Source: Effrenium voratum (Eukaryota; Sar; Dinophyceae; Suessiales; Symbiodiniaceae). From it: a stretch of DNA of 64,000 nucleotides. The stretch spans positions 604,016-668,015 of the forward strand of contig CAUJNA010001713.1 in assembly GCA_963377175.1 (NCBI GenBank). Direction: 5' to 3'. A program made the translations under genes and the position numbers. Positions 46,060 to 58,004 of the stretch are shown in pieces; within the stretch, counting starts at the first letter, position 1, and each line of letters begins with the position of its first letter. The notes under the pieces were generated by a model. It was not told the DNA's origin, searched no databases, and worked only from the letters and a program-made list of their open reading frames with translations.

Positions 46060-49000
46060 GTACTTGTTAAATGCAACAACACAATAACAACAAGTTGAAC
46101 ATCGCTCAGCGCCCTACGTTCGCCCCACGCCCGTGTGGGAAAACGAGCTCCGCGAAACCCGAATCCCCCCAGCCTTGACAGTAAGAGGTGGTGTCGCCCC
46201 CCGAAACCTGAAGCTCCAACCTAAAGAGGCAGTGGCGGTGGTGCCCCCCGAAGCCAACAGTCGGCGGTCTTGGTACCTAAAACCTCCCAGCCTAAACTAT
46301 AAGTAGTAGGAGCCCCCAATCGAAGTAACAGACTCTAAGTGCCAAACGCAGTAAACGAGGCTGCCACAGCAGCCCTATCCAAAACCAGGGGCGCCTGTTT
46401 ATATATACATATTTATAAATATGCACATGTCATCTCAGCCAGCATCATCTCAGCCGTCAATCTCGCAAAAATGGGCCTGCGCCGCCATCACCAGCACCGG
46501 CACCTCAAACAGCATCACCCAAGACAGCATCTGCCAAACTGCATGCCAACATGCGCCCGCACCATCACCAGCACCCCAAACAGCACACGCACCAGCACCC
46601 TGAACTGCATGCCCCCTAGCACCCAACCGCCAATCTCGCAAATCACTTCCCCTTAATTTGTCACTAGAAGTTAGAAGTTAGAGCCCCATTTGCGAACCCT
46701 GTCGTGGCCTGGTGGTTTCCTGACACTATTGAAATTGAATTCCCATGGAGCGGAGGCAGGCACTAAGCAAGCTTGAAACCATGAACTTGAAAAACAGCGT
46801 GGCTGAACTCTGCCCTCTCTGCCCTCACCCCGGCACATTCGCTATAGTGAGAGCAGCATTGCCAACAAACCAGGCAGAGCAGCAAATCAGGCCCGCCCCG
46901 CCTGCCGGGTCGCACGAGTTCTTTTGATCTGTGGGATGCTGTGGATGGACAGAATCCACTTTGTCGGTAGGTGGTTAATCCCCTTCTTGGAGCAAACAAG
47001 CAGCGTTCTCGAGTAATTAGTCTTCTTTATCGAGCGGGTGGTCCTCTGGGTATCCCGACTGTACGGAGGATGACAAGCGACATGCTGCCCCTGCGTCTGA
47101 ACACCATCAGGTAACAAGCTTCCACATTCAGCCAACAACTCCAGCAGTTGCATGTTGTTCCAGGTGCTTGTTTTCTCATTGCATGGCAACTAAAATAACA
47201 ACAAACGAATACATGCAACATAAAACCCCCGGAAAGCACCTATCACTATGCACAAACACCGGAAAGATAAGTGTTGGGACTACTAAATACCACAGAACCC
47301 GACAGCCCTACTCATCCAATCCCCCTAACGTCCTCCTCACGTAGCGCGCGGCGCAGTTCGAAGCGCAGGTGTGCCTTTGGAGCAGGGCTTGGCGGAGAAA
47401 AGTTTGCTTTAGTCTGACCTCGCAGGGACTCTCTTTGCACGGGGCATCAAGGAGACCAATATATGTGGACATGCTGTGTGTGTGCGTGTGTGTGTGTGTG
47501 AGATTTGCTGGTTCATTCAGCAGGCACAGAGAGCGTAAACACCTGTTGAGGACATGCGGGCCGCACTTAGTGTGTTCGCTTCTCCTGTTTGGCCACGTCA
47601 CGCTGGATGGATGCTTTAAGGCACTGAGGGCGGGAATGAACCCCGATGTTTTTTCCGAACCAAGGGACAGGCCTGGACAGCTTTCACAATGGCCTCGCAA
47701 CCTCCGCACACCTCAAAATTCTATGCGGCAGGCACTTGCCCGTAGTTTTTCCAGCTTTGAAGCATGCGCTCAGAAGGTCAAAGAACAACTATTACGGGGC
47801 CCACGCATGTTGTTTGCATTTCTCACATGCAAGTGTGCCACCACACGCCCCTGTCCTAGCGGCTTCATGGCTTGCCCGTTGGGTAAGTAACGAAAGGCCA
47901 TTTCCATCTTTAGGAATAACGTGGCATTGTGCCCCTCAAAGGGAAGATTGAGAAGGGCTACTTGATTTGGGGTTGTGCCGCCCACTTCCACACACTTTTA
48001 GGGGTGGGGATACTTGACTCTTTTTCCAGAACTGAGCAACCCCCTGACAATCAATGCCGTTCATCAGCGACCACGTTGTGCCGCAAGAATCGAAAGCAGT
48101 GTCTCGACATAATGTTCAAGGGCCTTCCCAAATAACCTGCCTATGTGGCTAGTGTCCCATATTACCTCCGAATTGACACAAGTACTTCCATCCATACCGG
48201 AGACCTAAGATTGCACGAGCTGGTCCAGGTGAAGTCCCGCTTTTTGTTTAGGAAAATACTGTGTCGAATTCGCTATGTACATGCGGACCTGTGCCGGTAA
48301 CATGCAGAAAGGGTGTTCAAATGCATGTCTACTGACGTGGAAAATGCCGTATATATGAATATAGTCTCTGTCTAAGCGGTCCATTTATGGGTATGTTTGT
48401 TCATTTCTGTAGCAATCACACATGTAGGCTCATGAGTATGTGGGTATTTGTATCACGTGGGCGGCACCTTGCCCCTCCCTCTTGCCCGTCTTTCCATGCC
48501 TCCACGTCGTGCGATCCCTTGAGGTCTTGCTGAGAAGCCTCCATCCTTGGGCCAATGAGCTCCCTCTCTTTGGTGGGACGGAGGTTGCTCTTGGACGCTT
48601 TCCCCATTTCAGAATCATCGAAACCATGTGAAGCTTCCAACCCACCAACCAAACCAGATCACAAACTCGGGGGCTTGAACACACAATATTGGAGGCACAA
48701 CAAAGTGGCTAAGTGTATTCAGCCTTTCGCCGTTCACCAAACCAAACATTGAGTTGAAGACTAGGTCAGCTTGTAATATTTTGGAATATTCAAATGCCAA
48801 TGCCCAGAAACGCACAAACATAGTTTCACAAATGTCAATTGAAGAAGTCGGCCTTTGAGAGAATAGCGGGGACCCGGACGCACAATATGCAACTTGGGTC
48901 CAGCAACTGGTTCCCAAAAACCCAGTGGTCCCCTCCACAATGAAAGTGCTTGATTGTCGCTCTGTTGTGCAATGGTCAAAGCCTTGCTACCCCTTGTTTG

Positions 49001-50140
49001 CCATTCTTAGCGTTGTGACTTTTGTCAAGCATGTCTGTTGGGGCCAGCAGGGTCATGCACATTTTGAAGGGCAGCTTTGTCTTTGCAACCACAGAAAGCA
49101 GAAATGGATGTATGACGATCCCTGACGGAGCTTTGGCATCAGTGGAGATGCCATTCGCTGGAAAAAGAACGGACAAACATCAATGTACAATGTAAACAAA
49201 TACCACCAGGGCGTGCAGCTGCGCCACTCCTTCAGCTACCCAAGCCCGCCATCAGAATGCGCATCTTCAAACCATCTATTTCAACCAAAACAAACTGAAA
49301 GCTGAGCAGCGCCCAACACCCTTTGACTTTTTGTGTTGCCTTTCAGTCTTGATCAATGAACACATCCTTGGCAAATGCTTTCGAACTAGCTCTGCTAAGG
49401 TAGAACTGGCTACCTTCCTGTGCCCAACAGAAACCAGGGCTTTTGGGCAATGCTCACATATGTCTCCAAATAGGGTCCCCCCAACATGGCGGGTTTCCTT
49501 TTGGTTTCCCTTTATATTAAAGCCACCCGAAAACTTGATAATTACTGTGCAAAAACCGGCGCCCGCAAGCTTCATTCGAGGGTCGCGGTCTGCAGGGACT
49601 TCGCCCTAGCCTCTGTCTCTGAGAGCCTTTGGTGCAAATCCACGGCCATATCGCGGTGGTCCTGGCCACGCGAAGCGCCACGCACATGCCTTCGGGCTCA
49701 TAGCCCGGGAAAGTACCCAAGGCCGAAAACTGGAAAAAAGCGCGGTGTCGGAAAACAGGTGGAATATAGGTGGCCCAGGGTGGTGCAAACGTACTCCCAG
49801 CCAAGTGGACACTACCCCTCGGCATGCTTGACAATATTCAAACTATAATACAGCATATGTGTCATACAGTATGTGCCACGAATATACCAATATATCAAAC
49901 GTGCTTAGGCAGGCTGTCTGTCTGCTGTCCTTTTGGCCTGCTGCCTTCTCAGCCTTCCTTTTTTGAACAAGCCCTGGTATCCTCACCCCCCTTGTTACCA
50001 ACCGCCTGCGACACACGCAGCCTCAACTTGCGTCACAAGTTGCGGAATTCGTGGGTTTGCAGGTAAATGGGAAAGGTGAAAGGCACTTCGATGAGCTGCA
50101 ACATCATTGAGTTGGCCAAGCAAAAGCAGTGCGGAAACTC

Positions 50141-50189
<49 letters not shown>

Positions 50190-50509
50190 GCAGACCCTGA
50201 CTGCGGAACAAGGAAGATGGGCAAACGGGAAAAGTACAACCTGGGGGGCAGGCAGTCGGCGCAAAGGCATGAACGAAAAGGGGAACTGTGGCAAGGACGG
50301 GGGACAAGTGCGAGGGGAAGGGCGATTCGAAAGCAGCATTCTTGGCAAGTCATGGGGGTACGGGAATAGCAGTGAAAGCAGAGCAAATTGAAAGGGAGTG
50401 GCTTGAGTGTGAAAGGGGCCTGTTTGACACAACCCCCACACACACACACACACGAACCGCCTGTCTGTACCATTCTTCCACTGGATAGCGGCAGCTATGG
50501 GCACCAGTC
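46060..50509. other. Long stretch with few features
   Basis: Includes degenerate CCCCCCGAA-CCT units at 46.1-46.3 kb, a CACCAGCACC-rich run at 46.47-46.62 kb, a (TG)n at about 47,475-47,500 and a (GA)n at 50,143-50,184. A GC-rich patch at 47.31-47.40 kb has a minus helix-like frame (LRFELRRALREEDVRG) without clear boundaries. Confidence 0.4.
50143..50184. repeat. (GA)n microsatellite
   Basis: About 20 GA units. Confidence 0.95.
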
Positions 50510-51807
50510 CTGCAACTCCTTCTGGGTTTCGGTCAGCTGACTCTGCAGCCTCAAGTCTACACAACTCCTCCCTACCTCGTCGCGCAACAAGGACTCCACA
50601 CTTGAACCTAGTGAGGGATGATCATGGCTGCCTTGTTTTCGCCGTGCAGGCTCGAAGCTGTTGCTAAAACAACCGCTCCAATGGGTTCAGTTGATGATGA
50701 CCATGTGCCCAAAGCAGCAAATGTCAATAGAGACAATGTGGTTCAACAGTATCAGCCGCCCGGGCCGTACCCGTTATACTGTCCTGTTTGCGCCCGTCTC
50801 TTACACCTTTCTGTGCCACTGGGGGCAGGCTCAGATTGCCCTAGCCTTCCAAGCAGCACTGTCATTCCGCACGGGGATCTGTAGCACAACGTCAGGCAAG
50901 GCCAGCTTGGAACCTACTCTGTCCGCCAGTTTTCTTTTTCATTGCTGCCTTCTAGTTTTGATGAATACTAGGGCGCAGGCTTATGCAGCATCCCAGCACT
51001 AAACTGCTGATCTGCTATGTTGTGGCTGGGCTCCGCCAGGAAGGTATGCAGGCACATTTGACACCTCATACGTGCCTGAAAAGCTGGCCCCTTCCCCCCT
51101 GCCAACTGAACTTGCTGTCTCTAAGGGAAGGAGGGAATGATCCCTATAAACCATCCCATATACTTCAACATACGGGGATCCATTCGTTCATTCCCAAGAC
51201 TTGACCCCCAGAAACCATCCCGTATTAGTATTCCTTGAAGCTCCCAAGCCGAAGCTGATTCCTTCCCTATCAACCCAGCACATCGCTTGGCTAAGACGCA
51301 TCTTCTGCTTCATGACCGCACCCTCCGCCCTCAGCTGCATGCGCTCGAACTTCTCATTCAGCTCCTTGCCAGTCGAGCCGAAAGATGCATCTGCCAGGGT
51401 CGCGCTTGAAGACATATAGAGCTGCCATAAGTCAGCATGTTCCGCATTCCGTTTGAGGCGATCAAGGAGAAAGCAGCGCCATAACTGAGCCTTTGTGTAA
51501 TCTGTCCGAAGGCATGCAGCCTTGGCAACAGGCCAGGGAGATTTGCACCAATCCCTGCATGGAACAAGGGCCTTTTACTCAACCTGAGCATCCTACTTGT
51601 GAACCAGCTTGCAAGTGTTTCACCATGCGGGGCCATGGGCAAGATGACCAAATTACACGTGCATGACCATCATGACCAACACAACAGAGACGTTGACTAA
51701 TGGTTGGGAGTGGCTGGCAAGCACCGGTATAAACCACTGGCTGCTACCGTCTCCTCGTACTTCTCCTCGTTATGTTTCAGCTCCCTTTCCAGGTCTATGA
51801 TGCGGTC
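50510..51807 (-). CDS. Coiled-coil exons, probably the upstream part of the next gene to the left
   Basis: Exons 51807-51748 (DRIIDLERELKHNEEKYEET), 51404-51322 (TGKELNEKFERMQLRAE) and 50607-50510 (SSVESLLRDEVGRSCVDLRL then QSQLTETQKELQ). The first has a strong acceptor (CGTCCGGGCAG|GAC) and a GT donor (GACG|GTAGCA); the second a GT donor (GAGG|GTGCGG). All are heptad-bearing and in the same direction as the 46-35.6 kb exons, so they may be one long gene. Phases between them are not all reconciled. Confidence 0.45.
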
Positions 51808-54800
51808 CTGCCCGGACGAAAGACAGAGCAAGTTGATTCAGGATTTTTGCTTTCACGAGTCTGACAAGTTTTCAGCTTGGCTTGAAAACCACGTACCGCG
51901 GCTTCGCTTGCAAAGCCCTCAACCGTCTCAACCCGCAGCAAATTCATGGCCAACCAAGCACGCTTACAAGTTTGGCTTTAAGCAGGCCTAGCCATACCCA
52001 ATTCGAAAATTGCATCACCATTTTCCAGCAAACTCTGCTGATAGCATCCAGGTGTCCGTTTCTTCTTTTTTTGTTTTGGGGGGGAGGGGTACCAAATCCA
52101 TTTTTGAGCCCAACCATGTGGCCGAAACGTCTGGCAACCAGATTCATCCTTTGCAGCTGCAGCATCTTTGAAGAAGGTCCAGCCCACCTGGCTCAGCCGA
52201 TGTTCTGCCAGCCAGCACGGGTATCGAAATGGGTCATTTTTTTGAAGCAGCAGGGGACCGGAGTTTTTAGTCCTTGGTTCCATTTTCTAGGGTTCCAAAA
52301 CGGATACCCATTTTTGAGCCACAGCCAAATGGGGAATCGGACCTCTGAACTGGATCTCGGGTTTCCTATTGGCGTCCCGTCCGAGAAGGGCACCCCCGCA
52401 ATTGCCGCCACACGTTTGAGGCCTTGAACGAACTCAGGGTGTGTTGATCAGGCATGCCGGACATATCCTCAATTGGTCCAACGCCCTCCTTCAAGCTGGG
52501 GGTTTGTTGGGTGTATATTTCTGGTCTGATGAAGCCCCATTCACCCACAAGGCAACAAGAACCATCTGTACATGTCTTCTGAACCCTATTTGAAGGGCAA
52601 ACCCTGTACAGTTCTAGCCCGCCCAATTGTACATGCCAGGCTTGCAGCTGCAAACCGTCCTTTTTTTCCAAGTCAACAAGGAATCCAATTCCCATGTCCT
52701 GAACCACCTCACCCACGCAATGAGCAACGATACAGCTCGAGCTTTCCATGGCCGGCAAACAATGTACAGTACAACTCCAAGTTGATGCTCAAGACCGCCA
52801 CCCAAATGTAGGGAGAACTCTGACCGGGTAAACGCACGTCCTCGCACGTGGAGAAGGGTCAACCAACAATGCGCAGTTCTGAATGACCAGATTGTGCAAA
52901 GGTCATTCTGTCAACAAAAGGCTCCAGGCCTGGCAGGGTCGTTGCAGACAGAACTGTTGCAAGTGTGGGCCGGGATGTTTGTGCGAAAAGCACTTGTCAC
53001 ATCCACGCAAGCGATTCTGCCAAGCAAACCAGCACATCTGACTTGCACCTGCCATTTCATGTTTGCCAGAAATACTTGGAGCAAACAATGATCGGAAAGA
53101 AACGTCATTTGATGTTAAAATGAATGATGCATCGGATGAATGCAACGCGTGCTGTGGATATCTGTTGATGAAAGCGCTCCCAGTTCTAATTAAGACCATT
53201 TCTGGGCTGGGATGCCCAGGCGCCAATCGTTCCCCATGGCTCCATACTCAGACATGCCATCCAGAAATGGTCTTTGACCAGGGCGACTCGTAGCCGAAGC
53301 CTCCACCACGCCGCCCCACTTCGAGGTCCGCCGCGTCACAGGGATCCTCGAGGCAAGCGAGCGAGGCACGAGGCAGGACTTCAAGCAGGGCTTTAAAAAA
53401 AAAAAGCACGGGGAGTGCGGGGCGCTGCTAGACCATCATGACCTTGGAGCATAGTTTAGCCCTCAAAACGTGGGAAGTGACGGCTCCAAGGCAGGTTGCT
53501 GGAAGCATCTGCACATCGGAGCAGTTTCAGCAGAGATGAACGGGCAGTGGAGAGCGAAGCGTGACCCTGGAGGTACACGGGCACTCATTTGGAAAGCCAC
53601 GTGACCAACGCATACTACCAGCTTGCCACACAGCAACTTCCCTAGTCATCTGCAAATGCACCATCGCTCGAAAGTGCAGCAGCAGCAGGAAGGACTGACT
53701 AGGGCACTCTTGCCGGTGTAAACAAACAAAGGCGAGATTAGATGCTGCATCCACTCAACACACACACAGCAATGTGCTGTTGGCGCCGCTAATGGTGTTG
53801 CCACCTTGTGTTGCACCTGTTGTTGCCACTGGTCGAGTCTCAGTCGCTGCTGGAGCGGCTGTGGCGGCTGCTGCTGCAGTTGCTGTGTTTGATGATCTAT
53901 TTGTATCCCACTTTGCAGCAGTGCTGCCGAGAGGCATCATCAAATTGCAGCAGCTCTGCTTACTCTAGTGTAGTTTCTGTCACTGCGATTGCGTTTTTTC
54001 TTAATTGAAGTCTTGCCTCTTGCTGCAGCCCCTTTGATCGAGTGATACCTGTCATTGGTGTCACATGCACGTTCTTGCCTTGAACCCCCCCCCCCCCAAT
54101 CCCCCCAGCAAAAGAAACGGCCCTACGGCCAGTAAGTCCGGCCATGGCACGGCTGCGTGAGACCTCGCGACATGCGCCGCTCTGCATTTGGCAGTGTCTG
54201 CAGCTCCTGGCCAAATGGGGCCCGCACGAAGTAGATTGCTAGATGCCCGTGGCCTGTGAAGAAAAGCAAAACACAACATGCGCATGACTGCCTGGTACTT
54301 GATATTTTGCACATTCCGGTAAACCTCCAGTGAACAAACCACTGCACGCAGTTATCGCAGCATAGGTTCACTCCAATCGGACGGTGTTTCCAACAAAGGC
54401 TCTTCAGATGAAAGGGGACAGCCGCGAATTGAACCTGGCCATAAAACCAAGCAGCACTTCTCTCTTAATGGTGGTGTTTCAAGGCAATGGGCGTTGAAAT
54501 CATGCCGATATATACTGCAGGATGCCGTCGGCATGCACTGAGAGATTGAACATCTTAGATCCGATTCGCATGAGTCTGGACATTAGGGGTTGCAAAGTTG
54601 TTGTGGGCCAAGCATGCCAAGCATGCTTGAAGCAAGCTACTTGTTATTGCCCAACTGGAGTTTAAGAGTCAGCAACTGTTGATCCGTGGGTTCAAAGCCA
54701 CACATCCAGGCCTTTGTTGGTGTCGGCAATGTCAGGCGATAGGCCAGCCACACTGCAATGTTTGGTGAAAGGGGCAATGGGCGGCATCAAGCCCAAGTCA

Positions 54801-55145
54801 GGCTCTTGCCAAAAAAGGCTCCAGACTTAAATTGTTGGCTTTTGCAAGTTCGGGATATTGCTTTTCTTTTTCTGTCAGTGATACAATGTTTAATTAAAAC
54901 TGCACGCCTGTTCTAGTCCGCAATATGGCTGGCATCATTTAACACCCCGAGCATCGTTTTCAACACCTCGCATCACCACCGGTTTAATTTTGTTTAGGGT
55001 GGGTGTTTGGGGGTCTGTCGGTTCAGAGATGGTTTAGGGTGGGTTGAGGGTCTCTCTCAACAGGTTTAGGGTTTCGGTGGGTTTTGTGGTGGTTTGGGTA
55101 ATCTAGGAGTAGTTTAGGGCAGGTTTAGAATGGGTTTGGGTAATT
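51808..55145. other. No confident exon
   Basis: A GC-rich patch at 53.28-53.40 kb is open on both strands with similar codon bias. A CTG/GCA-rich run at 53.83-53.88 kb gives poly-Ala frames. Minus ELQTLPNAERRMSRGLTQPC near 54.15 kb follows a fair acceptor. C-runs lie at about 54,088. TTTAGGGT-like strings at 55.0-55.13 kb are too scattered to be a telomere array. Confidence 0.35.
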
Positions 55146-55248
55146 ACATAGCGCCTCCCGCCAGGTTGGGCTTGCAATGCAGTTTAGCCGACTGCCGTGT
55201 TGTCTCAGTGGCTGGACTGCCATCCCGTGCCTCCTCCTCGGCTCCATC
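55146..55248 (-). CDS. Candidate exon
   Basis: After acceptor ATCTCCAG|GAT the minus frame reads DGAEEEARDGSPATETTRQS then AKLHCKPNLAGGAM before a stop. The plus strand has a competing frame ending at a GGG|GTAAGC donor. No family recognised. Confidence 0.25.
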
Positions 55249-56544
55249 CTGGAGATGCTAGATGCTGATGCTCGGGGTAAGCTTGCAAGCTCAGAATCTG
55301 GGAGGTTCCAAAGGCAATGTTGAGCACTAGGCGATCTGGCGGTCAACGAGTACGAGGCCAAAAACCGGAACCAGGTCCTCAAGTGATATGGAATATCCCG
55401 TGCCTAGCATTCAGGACGTTTGCCTGTCGCACTGTGGCCGGAGCCCCAAGCCTCGGATAACTACCCTTTTCCCATGCTCAATGTTGCCTTCCGCCTTCCA
55501 ACCCCCCCACATTCACCATATTCACCAACAAAAAGGAACAGAACTGCAAACGAGTCAAGCTAAAACTGCATGCTTGAAATACCAACTGCCAAGTCAGCCC
55601 CGACCCCCCCCCCCCCCCCCACATTCCAAGTTTTCCCTAGGCAGCATGCGATGGCATGCTCACAAATAGTATGCTACGCACATGATCTGTTCCACCGAAT
55701 CGAAAACAGCGTCAGGAAACTAGCAGTTCGTTATATCCTGAGTAAACTCATCTTCTGGTTTGAGACAGCCGGGGTCTTCTCACTGGCTCTATCCCTGCTG
55801 TCCCGCCTCCGACCCATCCTCCATGGATGTCGTTTCGGCCCGGGCTGCTATATCACAAATGCATATGTAAATTGTCGGTGCGCCAGTGCTAAACATACCA
55901 AGTTCCAAGGGAAGCATGCAACCGTCTGCCGCGGGTGCCAAGACAAAGCCATGCCACGCTGACCTGCCCGCTGAGCCAAAGCTATGGTCAAGGTGGTTTA
56001 ACTGCAGCGTAAATTGGATTCCGAAATTTCGGGTTGCCCACAACAGTTGGAGCCGAACACCACCTGCACAATGCTTCATGCACGTGGATTGGCGAGCGCA
56101 CCGCTTTCATGTAGGAGGTGATCTGCTCTGCCTGAGCCACAGTGCGATGGTTCAGCAGCTCATGGCAAACACCACGCCAGACCTAATCTTGGTGGCGCTT
56201 AACAGGGGATCGCTCAAACAACGTCTGTTCTTGGCAAGTTTGGGAAGTTGCGGTCTTTTTATTGGCGCCATCCCTCAAAACAAACGCCTCATTTCAGGAG
56301 GATTTTGAGGAGGGTGTCCGGCTTGTGGGAAGTCTTGACTTCCTAGCAATGCCACCCGGTGTTGCAATCCGGGGACTTGATCATGTGAGCAACACGCATG
56401 CAATATGCGGATTGCAAAACGACCATCCATCAAAACTTGACACTCAGACTGCTCCCTGCTGCCAGCAGCAAGCCAGCCTTGCGATTCCAGATGGTCACAC
56501 AGCCTGGCACAACCACTCACACCCCGAATCTAATTATTGAACAA

Positions 56545-57335
56545 GAACCGCGCACACACACACACACTCACACACTTACACACACACACACACTGACACT
56601 CACACACACACACACTCACACACACACAACCACACACACACACACACCACACACAAACACACACACCCACACACACACACACACCCACACCCACACCCAC
56701 ACCCACACCCACACCCACACACACACACACACACCACACACACCACACACACCACACACACCACACACACCACACACACCACACACACCACACACACCAC
56801 ACACACCACACACACCACACACACCACACACACCACACACACCACACACACCACACACACCACACACACCACACACACCACACACACCACACACACCACA
56901 CACACCACACACACCACACACACCACACACACCACACACACCACACACACCACACACACACACACACACACCACACACACCACACACACCACACACACCA
57001 CACACACCACACACACCACACACACCACACACACCACACACACCACACACCACACACACCACACACACCACACACACCACACACACCACACACACCACAC
57101 ACACCACACACACCACACACACCACACACACCACACACACCACACACACCACACACACCACACACACCACACACACCACACACACCACACACACCACACA
57201 CACCACACACACCACACACACCACACACACCACACACACCACACACACCACACACACCACACACACCACACACACCACACACACCACACACACCACACAC
57301 ACCACACACACACACACACCACACACACACACACG
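56545..57335. repeat. CA-rich satellite, ACACACCAC 9-mer array
   Basis: CA/CACCCA runs at 56,545-56,730, then about 60 copies of a 9-nt ACACACCAC unit to about 57,315, with a (CA)n interruption near 56,950 and a one-base unit slip near 57,050 that changes frame. Open frames of 240-370 codons across it encode only repeated THTP/VCGV strings and are not genes. Confidence 0.97.
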
Positions 57336-58004
57336 TATATACGCACCCACACAAGCAAGTCTGCTGATGGCCTGGTTCGCGCGACTCGCAATTGCTCAGC
57401 AAGATTCTCAGTGGGCCACCAACTCTCAGCAAGTCAGCCCCTGTGACCATGTTTCCCAGAGGCTTGGTTTCAGCAACATACGGGCTATCTCCAGAATTGA
57501 AAGGTGAAAACATGGAATGTCTCTGGAGGCTTCTTTCTAAAGGGCCGCCTTCGTTTCACAGGGATTTCCCCCTTCCTTGTTGCGCGCTTCGCTTCTTCTG
57601 GTCGCCTTCGTTTTACAGTTTTAGCCCCTAGTCCACCCGGATACATGTCCTTGAGGCGAAGTTGTTGGGGCTTCCTCATCTCGGGCGCAATCGCCCCGTG
57701 GCACCATGGGCCCACAAGCAACCAGTGCCTTGCCAGCAGCCCGTTCAGACTCTCCACCGCCGCCACCCGAAACGCACACACACACACACAAGCACGCCGA
57801 CGAACACACGTTGCTCCGCGCGTGTCCGCAAACTAATATGCAAACCCAAGCAAAACTTGGGCTCAAGCAACGCGCAAGCTTCATCGTCCGAACAAGTTCG
57901 AGACAAGTAGATTCCTGCAACTTGCATGCGCAGGCGGCAACTAACTGAGCAACCATGAAAACCGTTGAGAGCTTTGCGGCGTGTAATTCGGCCCTCAGGC
58001 TGGC

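Noticed and set aside
55000..55140. TTTAGGG telomere-like repeats
   Set aside because: Scattered GTTTAGGGT strings with irregular spacing and no tandem array; more likely a degenerate minisatellite.
56398..57513. Open frames of 244-369 codons on both strands
   Set aside because: They translate the ACACACCAC satellite and encode only periodic THTP, VCGV or CVVC strings.
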